From positions 25,458 to 52,100 of the forward strand of contig JAHZAR010000002.1 of the NCBI GenBank assembly GCA_019423835.1: DNA of 26,643 nucleotides, written 5' to 3'. The notes under the pieces were generated by a model that was not told where the DNA came from, searched no databases, and saw only the letters and a program-made list of their open reading frames with translations. The stretch is from Clostridiales bacterium. GTDB lineage: Bacteria > Bacillota > Clostridia > Lachnospirales > Lachnospiraceae. The position numbers were made by a program, and so were the translations under genes. Of the stretch, positions 14,364 to 22,617 are shown in pieces (position 1 is the stretch's first letter; each line of letters starts with the position of its first letter).

Positions 14364-15275
14364 ATGGACAACAGCAAAGTAACAAAAGCGGGAGCCTTAA
14401 GCCAGGAATCCCATGCTGCGATGATCAGGAAGGAACGGCGCTCGAATGATGTGCTCCATAAATTCTTGAGGAATAAGACAGCCGTTTTTGGTTTTATTGT
14501 TATTTTTATCATGACGGTGTTCGCGGTCTGTTCTCCGCTTATCGCAACCCATGATCCCAATGCCCTGAGTCTTGCAAACGCATACCTGCCGCCTGGTACG
14601 GACGGCCATCTGTTTGGCACGGACGAGCTGGGAAGGGATCTGTTCAGCCGTATCGTTTACGGCGCCAGAGTGTCGATGGCAGTAGCCTGGGGCGGCACGC
14701 TGATGGGCGGAGTGCTGGGAAGCATTCTGGGAATGATTGCCGGATACAACGGGAAATGGGCGGACGGCATTATCATGAGAATTATGGACGGAATGTTTGC
14801 CTTCCCTTTTATCCTTCTCGCCATTTTCCTGATGACAATTTTCGGCTCCGGCCTGTTTAACGTGATCATGGCAATCGGAATTGCGGATATTCCAAAGTTT
14901 GCCCGCATTGTGAGGGGCCAGGTGGTAATTCTGAAAAATGAAGAGTACTGCAATGCAGAGAGGGTGCTGGGAGCATCGGGATTCCGGATCCTTGTCCACC
15001 ACATTCTGCCTAACGCCATCTCGCCAATCATTGTCTACGCAACTTTAAATATAGCGACAGCGATCCTGGCAGAGTCGTCCCTGAGCTTTCTGGGACTGGG
15101 AATTCTGCCGCCGACGGCCTCCTGGGGGAACATCCTTCGGGCCGGCAAGGACTGTCTGAACACAGCTCCGCATATTGCCACGCTCTCCGGCGGGTTTATC
15201 ATGCTGACTGTGCTGGCGTTCAACCTGTTTGGCGACGGTGTGAGAGATGTGCTGGATCCGAAGATGAAGAAATAG
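14364..15275 (+). CDS. Peptide ABC transporter permease, DppC/OppC type
   Basis: This 303-residue partner permease has a cytoplasmic N-terminal stretch of about 35 residues, a first helix at AVFGFIVIFIMTVFAVCSPL, then HDPNAL and HLFGTDELGRDLFSR, the hallmark of DppC/OppC proteins. The EAA loop is AERVLGASGFRILVHHILPN. SSLSFLGLGILPPTASWGN near the C-terminus is also diagnostic. The start follows the DppB stop by 3 bp, with AAAGGAGGT upstream, so the pair is made together. It should form a heterodimeric pore with the DppB-type subunit. Confidence 0.94.
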   Translation: MDNSKVTKAGALSQESHAAMIRKERRSNDVLHKFLRNKTAVFGFIVIFIMTVFAVCSPLIATHDPNALSLANAYLPPGTDGHLFGTDELGRDLFSRIVYGARVSMAVAWGGTLMGGVLGSILGMIAGYNGKWADGIIMRIMDGMFAFPFILLAIFLMTIFGSGLFNVIMAIGIADIPKFARIVRGQVVILKNEEYCNAERVLGASGFRILVHHILPNAISPIIVYATLNIATAILAESSLSFLGLGILPPTASWGNILRAGKDCLNTAPHIATLSGGFIMLTVLAFNLFGDGVRDVLDPKMKK

Positions 15276-15288
15276 GCAGGAGGGACGT

Positions 15289-16305
15289 ATGGGAGAACGT
15301 TTATTGACAGTAAAAAATCTGAAAACATATTTTTCCCTGGCCAGCGGAACCGTGAAAGCGGTGGACGGAGTCAGCTTTACCCTGGACAAAGGAGAAATAC
15401 TCGGCATTGTGGGCGAGTCCGGATGCGGAAAAAGCGTAACGGCCTCCTCCATTATCAGGCTCCTTCCGCCTAAAATCGGCAACATCGTAGACGGGGAAAT
15501 CAATTTTGAGGGAAAGGATGTGCGGGCTCTCTCAGGGAAAGAGCTGCTGGATTTCCGGGGACGGGACATCAGCATGATTTTCCAGAATCCCATGACCTCA
15601 TTGGATCCGGTGTTTAAGATAGGAAGCCAGATGGTGGAGATGATCCGGACTCATCACAGTGAAATAAGCAGGGAGGAGGCCCTGAAGATCAGCATTGAGG
15701 CTCTGAGAAAGGTGGGAATTCCAAACCCGGAAAGCCGGGTCAACTCCTACCCCTATGAGCTCTCCGGAGGTATGTGCCAGAGGGTGATTATCGCCATGGC
15801 TATCTGCTGTGAGCCCAAAATGATGATAGCGGACGAGCCTACAACGGCCCTCGACGTGACGGTTCAGTCTCAGGTGCTGAAGCTTCTTCGGAGGCTTCAG
15901 AAGGAGAAGGGAGTGGCCATCCTGATGATCACCCACAACCTGGGCATTGTGTGGGAGATGTGCGACAGTGTTATGGTCATGTACGCAGGCAAGACGGTGG
16001 AATACACAAGCGCTAAGGAGCTCTACCGAAACCCTCTTCACCCCTATACCTGGGGGCTTCTCGACTCCATGCCGAAGCTGTCGGATGATGCAAATAAACG
16101 GCTGGTAGCTATAAATGGGATGCCGCCGGATCTGCGGCTGACAGGAACGTGCTGCAATTTCTATAACCGGTGTCCATATGCTTCCCCGATCTGTATGGAA
16201 AAGGTACCTGAGCTGATAGAGACGGAGCCGGGACACTTTGTTGCCTGCCACAGACAGAACGGGAAAACTACACTGAAAAGGGGGGAGAGGAATGGAGGAA
16301 ACTAA
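15289..16305 (+). CDS. Peptide ABC transporter ATPase, DppD/OppD type
   Basis: This 338-residue ATPase has Walker A GESGCGKS (42-49), signature LSGGMCQR (158-165) and Walker B MMIADEP (178-184) followed by TTALD. The signature has Met-Cys where many relatives have Met-Arg or Gln-Arg, a small deviation that should not abolish activity. The C-terminal oligopeptide/dipeptide extension is present, with a Cys-rich segment (TCCNFYNRCPYASPIC and VACH) that in relatives may bind an iron-sulfur cluster. It energises uptake as a dimer with the DppF-type ATPase, which overlaps it by 14 bp. The ribosome site is AGGAGGG. Confidence 0.94.
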   Translation: MGERLLTVKNLKTYFSLASGTVKAVDGVSFTLDKGEILGIVGESGCGKSVTASSIIRLLPPKIGNIVDGEINFEGKDVRALSGKELLDFRGRDISMIFQNPMTSLDPVFKIGSQMVEMIRTHHSEISREEALKISIEALRKVGIPNPESRVNSYPYELSGGMCQRVIIAMAICCEPKMMIADEPTTALDVTVQSQVLKLLRRLQKEKGVAILMITHNLGIVWEMCDSVMVMYAGKTVEYTSAKELYRNPLHPYTWGLLDSMPKLSDDANKRLVAINGMPPDLRLTGTCCNFYNRCPYASPICMEKVPELIETEPGHFVACHRQNGKTTLKRGERNGGN

Positions 16306-17272
16306 GAAGGTTATTCTGAAAGTCAGAAATCTGTCCAAGGATTTTAAACTGCGTTCCGCTTCCTTTGGCGGAGAGAAAAAAATACTCCACGCGCTGAGCA
16401 ATGTGTCCATCGATATTTATGAGGGAGAAACTCTCGGCATTATCGGTGAGTCCGGCTGCGGAAAATCCACCTTCGGCAAGTGCCTGGTACGGCTTCATGA
16501 GCCCACAGGCGGAGAGATCGAGTATGAGGGAAAATCGCTTCTGAAACTCCGGGGAAAGGAGCTTAAGCATATCAGAAGAGATCTGCAGATGGTGTTCCAG
16601 GATCCCTTCGCATCCCTGGATCCCAGGCAGGAGGCGGGAAAGATAATCGCTGAGCCCATGGTGATCCACAAGACGGAGATGGATGCCGCAAAGAGGGAGG
16701 AAATCGTCCTGGAACTGATGAAGGAGGTGGGGCTTGACGCCCAGCATGTGCACCGTTTTCCACACGAATTTTCCGGCGGGCAGCGTCAGAGGATCAATGT
16801 GGCAAGGGCTCTGGCCTTAAATCCCAGAATCATTGTCTGCGATGAGCCGGTGTCGGCCCTGGACGTTTCTGTCCAGGCCCAGGTACTGAACCTGCTGGAG
16901 GATATACAGAAAAAATATAATCTCACTTATGTCTTTATTTCCCACGATCTGGGCGTGATCAAGCACATTTCAGACAGAGTGGCGATTATGTATCTTGGGA
17001 GAATTGTGGAGCTTTGCAGGGCTGATGAGATCTATAAGAATCCCCTGCACCCCTATACAAAGGCTCTGCTTTCCGCCATACCGCCGGAAAGCCCCTTTGA
17101 GAAAAAGGAGGAGATTGAGCTGAAGGGAGAGATACCAAGCCCCATCGGGGAGATGAAGGGATGCCCGCTGGCCGGCAGGTGTCCAAACTGTATGGCGGAC
17201 TGCCGGGAAAAGACGCCGGAGCTTCTGGAAGCGGAACCGGGACACCGTGTGGCCTGCCTGCTGTATCAGTAG
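16292..17272 (+). CDS. Peptide ABC transporter ATPase, DppF/OppF type
   Basis: This 326-residue ATPase has Walker A GESGCGKST (52-60), signature SGGQRQR (161-167) and Walker B with Asp184-Glu185 in IVCDEPVSALDVS. VFQDPFASLDPRQ is the Q-loop region typical of DppF/OppF. The C-terminal extension again carries a cysteine motif (CPLAGRCPNCMADC and VAC). The start overlaps the previous gene by 14 bp with a GGGGGAGAGG ribosome site inside it, indicating translational coupling. It completes the two-ATPase, two-permease core. Confidence 0.94.
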   Translation: MEETKKVILKVRNLSKDFKLRSASFGGEKKILHALSNVSIDIYEGETLGIIGESGCGKSTFGKCLVRLHEPTGGEIEYEGKSLLKLRGKELKHIRRDLQMVFQDPFASLDPRQEAGKIIAEPMVIHKTEMDAAKREEIVLELMKEVGLDAQHVHRFPHEFSGGQRQRINVARALALNPRIIVCDEPVSALDVSVQAQVLNLLEDIQKKYNLTYVFISHDLGVIKHISDRVAIMYLGRIVELCRADEIYKNPLHPYTKALLSAIPPESPFEKKEEIELKGEIPSPIGEMKGCPLAGRCPNCMADCREKTPELLEAEPGHRVACLLYQ

Positions 17273-17310
17273 CTATGGAATAAGATGATATAAAAGGAAG
17301 GAGAAGATGT

Positions 17311-18939
17311 ATGAAAAAGAGGATGGCAAAGATGATGCTTCTGGCGGCAGCAGCCTTTTCGCTGACAGCCTGCGGAGGAAGCGGAGGAAAGCAGGAGGCA
17401 GAGGAAGCAAAAGAAACCAGCCTTGCATTGGTGGAAAAGGAAACCGTGGCGGAAGAGGATCTGGTTCCCCAGAAGGGCGGAATGCTGAAGATTGGTCTGG
17501 AAGGCTCGCCGAAAAATCTGGATCCCAAGAACAGAACCAGCGTCTATGAGTCGAGGATTATTTCCCAGGTGTGCGACACCCTTGTTATCTATAATAATGA
17601 TCAGACGGAATATCTGCCGTCTCTGGCGGAAAGCTGGGAGATCAGCGACGACGGACTGGAATATACGTTCCACCTGAGAGATGACGTGCATTTCCACAAG
17701 GGGGAATTCCAGGATGGAAGGCTGATGACAGCCGACGACGTGAAGTATTCTCTTGAGAGAGCCAAGGAGGCGAAGAATGTAACCCTTGTCATGCTCGATC
17801 ATGTGGAGGTTATCGACGAACACACCGCCAAATGCGTTCTGACAGAGCCCAACGCCGTATTCCTCGACGTGCTGACAGGGCCTACCAATGTGATTGTGCC
17901 CAAGGAAGAGGTAGAGGGCTGGGGAGATCAGTTTGGAGAACATCTGATTGGAACAGGCCCGTTCAAGCTGCAGGAGTTCAAGCTGGATCAGGAGGCCACG
18001 ATTGTCAGAAACGAGGATTACTGGGGGCCGGAACCGTACCTGGACGGGGCTGTGTTTAAGGTTATTACCGATATCAACCAGCATGTGAACGGGTTAAAGA
18101 CCGGAGAGATTGATTTCTCCTGCAAGATTTCAGGAGAAGCGGTTAAGCTGGTAAATGAAGATCCCGATTTAAGGCTTTTAGTTGCCCCGAATACCAGCAT
18201 CAATTTCGTGGGATTCAACACGGAAAAGGGAATCACGGCTGATCAAAGGGTAAGACAGGCTCTTGCGGAAGCCGTGGATCTGGAAGATCTGTGCGCCGGA
18301 CTTTACCAGTATGAGGAGGCCGTCTACGCCGGACAGCCGATGCCTCCGGCATCCTGGGGCTATGATCCGTCCATGGATGAGTATAAGCAGAAATATGATC
18401 CGGAGCATGCAAAGCAGCTTCTCGCAGAGGCCGGTTATCCGGATGGGTTTGAGATTACCATTACACTGTCAAACTCCTCCACCAATACAAGCCTTGCGAC
18501 AATTCTCCAGCAGTACTGGAAGCAGAACTTAAATGTTGATCTTAAGATTAATATGTCAGAATGGGCAGTGTACAGCCAGACTGTCACATCAGGCAACCAT
18601 GAGATCTATGCAGTTGGAATTGATTCCACGGTAGATCCCCACAACTTTACCGGAAAATGCCTCGGCTCTGATTACATCGGCACACTTCCGGCCGGCTGCC
18701 GCTTAAGCGATCCGGAGATGGACGAGCTGATCCGCCAGTCTCTGGAGGTGACGGATCAGGCAGAGAGAAAGGAAATCTACAAGGAAATTGTGAAAAAGAC
18801 CATGGAGCTGACACCTGCCCTCTACTATTCCAACAACAACCTGCTCTGGGGAACCACAGATAAGGTGCACGGACTGTGCCAGAAAACCTACTGGAACCTC
18901 TGCAACAGCGAGGTAAATGTGTGGATGGAGCAGGAGTAG
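17311..18939 (+). CDS. Peptide ABC transporter substrate-binding lipoprotein (family 5)
   Basis: This 542-residue extracellular solute-binding protein has a short signal peptide and lipobox SLTAC, with Cys21 lipidated. The mature part shows the family-5 pattern: GGMLKIGLEGSPKNLDP, YLPSLAESWEISDDGLEYTF, LRDDVHFHKG, LMTADDVKYSLERA, GTGPFKL and NEDYWG. Full length is present. It captures the ligand outside the membrane and delivers it to the permeases encoded upstream. The pocket's ligand cannot be read directly, but the downstream M20 amidohydrolase suggests a peptide or amide-linked amino-acid conjugate. A strong hairpin directly after the stop may protect or limit its mRNA. Confidence 0.93.
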   Translation: MKKRMAKMMLLAAAAFSLTACGGSGGKQEAEEAKETSLALVEKETVAEEDLVPQKGGMLKIGLEGSPKNLDPKNRTSVYESRIISQVCDTLVIYNNDQTEYLPSLAESWEISDDGLEYTFHLRDDVHFHKGEFQDGRLMTADDVKYSLERAKEAKNVTLVMLDHVEVIDEHTAKCVLTEPNAVFLDVLTGPTNVIVPKEEVEGWGDQFGEHLIGTGPFKLQEFKLDQEATIVRNEDYWGPEPYLDGAVFKVITDINQHVNGLKTGEIDFSCKISGEAVKLVNEDPDLRLLVAPNTSINFVGFNTEKGITADQRVRQALAEAVDLEDLCAGLYQYEEAVYAGQPMPPASWGYDPSMDEYKQKYDPEHAKQLLAEAGYPDGFEITITLSNSSTNTSLATILQQYWKQNLNVDLKINMSEWAVYSQTVTSGNHEIYAVGIDSTVDPHNFTGKCLGSDYIGTLPAGCRLSDPEMDELIRQSLEVTDQAERKEIYKEIVKKTMELTPALYYSNNNLLWGTTDKVHGLCQKTYWNLCNSEVNVWMEQE

Positions 18940-18981
18940 CAAAATCTGCGAAGATGAAAAAGGAATCTTGATGAACGTCTG

Positions 18982-19006
18982 GGGGATGGGCAGAGGGCCC
19001 GTCCCC
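18982..19006 (+). promoter_or_regulatory. Intercistronic hairpin after the binding-protein gene
   Basis: GGGGATGGGC (18982-18991) pairs with GCCCGTCCCC (18997-19006), including one G-U, with an AGAGG loop. There is no U-tract. It is likely an mRNA-stabilising or attenuating element that raises binding-protein level relative to the next gene. Confidence 0.6.
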
Positions 19007-19065
19007 TTCCTGCAAATAGACTTTGTGCGTATTCGCTTTGAATCGGGAAGAGGAGGAAATACGGA

Positions 19066-20535
19066 ATGGAAATGGGCAAAAGCAGAGAAAAAACAGTGAC
19101 AACCGGATATGGAAACTATGGAGGCACCATGAAGGAAGGCCAGACCGGAAAAATTGCTGTTGAGGAGATAGACAGAAACCGTGATGTATTTATCGGACTG
19201 GCCACAAAGATATGGGAGAATCCGGAAGTGGCCTATCAGGAATACCAGGCCTCCAGGTGGACGGCTGAAACCCTGAAATCCTTTGGTTTTGATGTGACTC
19301 TGGGCGCATATGGGATACCGACGGCTATCCGCGCATCATGGGGAAGCGGACACCCGGTCATCGGGCTTCTGGGAGAATATGATGCTCTGGCAGGGCTCAG
19401 CCAGAAGGCAAAGCCGGAGAAGGAACCGGTGGAGGGGCAGAAATACGGCCATGCCTGCGGCCACAACCTGCTGGGAACAGGCCATCTGGCGGCGGCGGTT
19501 GCCATGAAGAAGGAAATGGAAGAAAAGCATCTGCCCGGTACCGTCATCTTTTATGGCTGTCCTGCCGAGGAGGTGGGAACAGGGAAGGGCTTCATGGCAA
19601 AAAACGGAGCATTCAGGGAATGCGACGCGGCTATGGCCTACCACCCGTCCTGGTTCAGCTATATTTTCACAGGGGGAAAAGCAGGGGTTCACTCAGTGAG
19701 GGCAGAATGCTTCGGAAGGAGTTCTCATTCAGGAAGTTCCCCTCACAACGGCAGGAGCGCTCTGCTGGCGGCAGAGATGGCAAAGCTGGCCGCGAGTATG
19801 ATCCACGAGCAGCTTCCTCCGGGAAGCAGCATTCATGGAGCCGTGGCCGACGGCGGATTCCTGCCCGGTCAGATACCGGCCTATGCCAAAATTAATTTTT
19901 CTATCAAAGCCCGGAATCTGGAAGATATGGAGCTTGTCTACGGCAGGCTGGAAAAAATCCTGAAGGCTACGGCGCTGGAAACCGAGACAGAGGTGAAGTA
20001 CGAGCGCAGAGGCGGATGCTGCCCGCTGTTAAACAACCGTGTGCTGGCTGAGGTGGCCTATGAAGCCATGGAGGAGGCGCCTCAGGAGCCATGGACAGAG
20101 GAAGAGACGGCGTTTGCGGGTCGGTTAAATGAAACCACGCCCCTTCCCTACCAGAGTAAGCTGAAGGAGGCAGGGATGACAGGCACGGATATGCAGCTTT
20201 TAAGCGGCATACTGCCTATGCGGGAGTTTGATACAAACGGCTGCACAGACGTGGGAGATGTAAGCCACATCGTGCCTACGATCTTCTTCAAGGTGTGCTG
20301 CTATGCTATGGGAACCAACGGCCACACCTGGCAGGCGGCGGCCTGCGCGGGAAGCTCCATCGGAATGAAGGGAATGCTGTTTGCTGCAAAGATCCTGGCG
20401 ATAGCAGGACTGAAGCTGATGGAAAATCCAAAGATTCTGGAAAAGGCGAAGGAGGAATTTGACCGGGAAACAGAAGGACAGCCTTATGTGACTGCGCTGC
20501 CGGATGACTTTTCGGTGGAAAATGCGCTGGAATAG
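19066..20535 (+). CDS. M20 family amidohydrolase, AbgB-like
   Basis: This 489-residue zinc-dependent amidohydrolase is of the aminobenzoyl-glutamate hydrolase subunit B (AbgB) type. WENPEVAYQEYQAS opens the fold. HACGHN (129-134) gives Cys131 and His133, PAEEVGTG (Glu168/Glu169) follows, and His193 is in MAYHPSW. The lid domain includes FGRSSHSGSSPHNGRSALLA, and the C-terminal catalytic part has DVGDVSHIVPT and GTNGHTWQ. Relatives cleave p-aminobenzoyl-glutamate or N-acyl amino acids in the cytoplasm. No AbgA-like partner is present, and the AbgT symporter is replaced by the ABC transporter upstream. It is likely the last gene of that operon, and the ATG at 19066 has GGAGG upstream. Confidence 0.9.
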   Translation: MEMGKSREKTVTTGYGNYGGTMKEGQTGKIAVEEIDRNRDVFIGLATKIWENPEVAYQEYQASRWTAETLKSFGFDVTLGAYGIPTAIRASWGSGHPVIGLLGEYDALAGLSQKAKPEKEPVEGQKYGHACGHNLLGTGHLAAAVAMKKEMEEKHLPGTVIFYGCPAEEVGTGKGFMAKNGAFRECDAAMAYHPSWFSYIFTGGKAGVHSVRAECFGRSSHSGSSPHNGRSALLAAEMAKLAASMIHEQLPPGSSIHGAVADGGFLPGQIPAYAKINFSIKARNLEDMELVYGRLEKILKATALETETEVKYERRGGCCPLLNNRVLAEVAYEAMEEAPQEPWTEEETAFAGRLNETTPLPYQSKLKEAGMTGTDMQLLSGILPMREFDTNGCTDVGDVSHIVPTIFFKVCCYAMGTNGHTWQAAACAGSSIGMKGMLFAAKILAIAGLKLMENPKILEKAKEEFDRETEGQPYVTALPDDFSVENALE

Positions 20536-20590
20536 GCCCACTGCAGGAGAGCAGAGGGAAAAAGAAGATATATTCACGCTCCCGGAATTG

Positions 20591-20599
20591 TGGTAGAAT
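20591..20599 (+). promoter_or_regulatory. Extended -10 promoter of the DUF3795 gene
   Basis: TGGTAGAAT fits the extended -10 pattern TGnTAnAAT and lies 43 bp before the start codon. The -35 region (TATTCA) is poor. Confidence 0.45.
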
Positions 20600-20641
20600 G
20601 AAAAAAACAAAACCACAAAGAATTTCAGGGGGTACATAGCC

Positions 20642-20974
20642 ATGAAAGATATGATTGGATATTGTGGGCTGGACTGTGAAAAATGTGACGCATACATCGC
20701 AACAATCAATGACGACCAGGCGCTGCGTGAAAAAACTGCAAGGCTGTGGGCCGAGTTAAACAACGCCCCTATTCTGCCTGAACATATCAACTGCCAGGGC
20801 TGCCGCGTTGAGGGAATAAAAACTGTATTCTGCGACAGTCTTTGCGGTATCCGCCAGTGTGCGTTAAGGAAAGGCGCAGCGACATGCGGCGACTGTCCGG
20901 ACATAGAAACATGCCAGACGGTTGGAACGATTATCTCAAATAACCCCGAGGCTCTGAAAAATCTTAAAGGATAG
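20642..20974 (+). CDS. DUF3795 cysteine-rich protein
   Basis: This 110-residue protein begins MKDMIGYCGLDCEKCDAYIA, the hallmark of DUF3795 proteins, and has further Cys pairs in INCQGCR, FCDSLC, QCALRK and CGDCPDIETC. The spacing suggests one or two metal (zinc or iron-sulfur) sites. The family has no established function. The start at 20642 has AGGGGG upstream and its own promoter. It is probably a single-gene unit closed by the terminator at 21178. Confidence 0.88.
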   Translation: MKDMIGYCGLDCEKCDAYIATINDDQALREKTARLWAELNNAPILPEHINCQGCRVEGIKTVFCDSLCGIRQCALRKGAATCGDCPDIETCQTVGTIISNNPEALKNLKG

Positions 20975-21177
20975 GCCATACGATTTGGCAGTGTCCTGCT
21001 ATCTATCAGACCGGGAGAATCCGGAGCCGAATATATGACGCTGAGGGAACGATGTATGGGACGTTGGATGAAGCCGTTGAAAAAGAGTATAGGCAAGGAG
21101 GCCGACGACTGGGAAAATACTTTAATTTCAAACAGTCTTTAGACTTTGGCGTCAGTGCCAGAACCTAGTTAGGTCAG
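20975..21177. other. Unassigned stretch after the DUF3795 gene
   Basis: Two overlapping short + strand frames are open here: one of 35 codons from ATG 21036, and one of about 66 codons without an early ATG, ending in a TAG near 21167. Neither has a good ribosome site or a family I recognise. They may be debris of a lost gene. Confidence 0.3.
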
Positions 21178-21247
21178 ATCACAACCACCGGCTAGCCGGT
21201 GGTTGTGATTTTTAATAAAGGAATGAAGAATTCCTTTAGGTCAGTTC
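21169..21247. repeat. 12-bp direct repeats flanking two hairpins
   Basis: TTAGGTCAGATC (21169-21180) and TTAGGTCAGTTC (21236-21247) match at 11 of 12 bases. Between them lie the 32-bp palindromic terminator and a second hairpin TAAAGGAAT-GAAGA-ATTCCTTTA (21216-21238), which may end the regulator transcript on the - strand. Confidence 0.45.
21178..21213 (+). terminator. Intrinsic terminator, 32-bp perfect palindrome
   Basis: ATCACAACCACCGGCT (21178-21193) is exactly complementary to 21194-21209, with TTTTT at 21209-21213. It would stop + strand transcription before the convergent regulator gene. Confidence 0.85.
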
Positions 21248-22403
21248 TTATATTTTCTTAGTAATTTCCCGGTAAAAATACAGGGCATTGTAAAATAAAG
21301 AAGAATGCCGAATGGAACGCGGATCATATCCTGTGCGGGCTTGGATTTGTCTTAACCTGTTTTGCATTGTATTTTTATGGATAAACAGCTTGTCTGCTGC
21401 CCGGTTAATGGAGCCTTCTTCATCATAGTACGTTTCCAGAATCTGTACAGCTTTGAAAATTTCCTCATCATTCATCCCTTTAAAAATTTTGTGAATATAT
21501 TCAATCTTTACGTTTTCCGGCAGCTCATCCGTGAAAATTTCCATATTTAAGTCATCATAAAATCTCAGATCGTGCAGATGGGTGCGGAGGCAGGCATGAA
21601 GAGCTTTTTTTGCCTGAATGCATGCTTTGTAAGCCATTAAATAATTGCCGTCGTTGGCAGGACTGTCAATTCCCACTGCTACTTTAAGGGAAAACCGGGC
21701 CTGGATAAGTTTTTGAAAGTCTTTAGCCATTTTTTGCAGAGATTCGTTAGTCTGTACAGGAACCCCGGCTATGATGAAAGAAGATGAGGGCATAGAGAAA
21801 TTATAAATTCCATGGGCTGCCAGCTGTCTCAGATACTGTTCGGCTGAATCCAGCTTGCGCAAGCTGTCAATGGAAAGTTCAGGTGACTGACTGTATACAG
21901 ACATGGCCAGAAAACGTCTCGGTATGCGAATGTCGATACCGATAGAAAGTCCCCGTTCAATGAAAGCCTTCGTAATACTCTTCGCATTTCCGCCTAACCA
22001 TTCGTCGAGAAAACGGTTTTTGATATTCTCATCTGTTTCCTGCTCTTCCTTCATAGAAAGCTCCTGAATTAGAAGCTCTGTCATGCGCTTGACAATTTTT
22101 GCATAAGACAGAGTATTTTCATCGTTTCCTGTGACACCTACTACGCCGATAACCTCTCCCTTTACTACGAGGGGGGTAATTTATTCCGGGAAGAGAACCC
22201 TCATAGCCTTCCTCCTCATTGATGACAAGTTCATCCAGATGTTCGTTAATAAGCTTTTTGGCTCCTGCGTGGTAAGTTCCAATTCGAGCCTCATCGGTGC
22301 TGGCGATGATGATCCCATTGGCATTTATGAGATTTATCTTCTGACTAATGATTTCGTTTATGTTGGAAACAATTTGAAAAGCATTATGTTGTGAGAGCTT
22401 CAT
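21248..22403 (-). pseudogene. CdaR-family sugar-diacid/glycerate regulator, frameshifted
   Basis: Two adjacent frames together make one CdaR-type regulator. The N-terminal part starts at ATG 22403 (AAAGGA upstream) with MKLSQHNAFQIVSNINEIIS and the diacid-recognition domain (NANGIIIASTDEARIGTYH). It reads to LPGINYP, then enters the wrong frame and stops near 22119. The expected continuation, VVKGEVIGVVGVTGNDENTL, is present one base out of frame and runs on into the 278-residue frame ending at 21248. That part has the GGDEF-like linker and a PucR/CdaR C-terminal helix-turn-helix (INRAADKLFIHKNTMQNRLRQ). Removing one G from the six-G run at 22171-22176 restores a protein of about 384 residues, the normal CdaR length. 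It is a sequencing error, a recent mutation or slippage. Confidence 0.88.
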
Positions 22404-22617
22404 TGATATTTCCTTTCTTGCTGATACGTTATGCATAACAAGTAAAAGCACCGTAATCTATTCCTTGTAATATAGCATAAAAGTAATCCAATGTATATAA
22501 TGATATCAATAAAAGGATATTAAATGCACAATATTTAGAAAAGATTTTACAGCTGATGGATAGGAAGGGGAAGATGATGGCGCTAATAAATCTCAGATTG
22601 GAGGGTACTGAGAGGAG
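22404..22617. promoter_or_regulatory. Divergent control region of regulator and glycerate kinase
   Basis: A 12-bp perfect palindrome GTTATGCATAAC (22428-22439) lies in the regulator's 5' leader and is an operator candidate. On the - strand, TATACA (22497-22492), 17 nt and TATATT (22474-22469) form a plausible regulator promoter. On the + strand TATAAT (22496-22501) is a -10 candidate with a poor -35, as expected for an activator-dependent promoter. The two promoters overlap. Confidence 0.45.

Noticed and set aside
22119..22451. The N-terminal 110-codon frame as a separate small gene
   Set aside because: Its C-terminal residues after LPGINYP are out-of-frame reading of the regulator; the in-frame continuation is the family's sequence.
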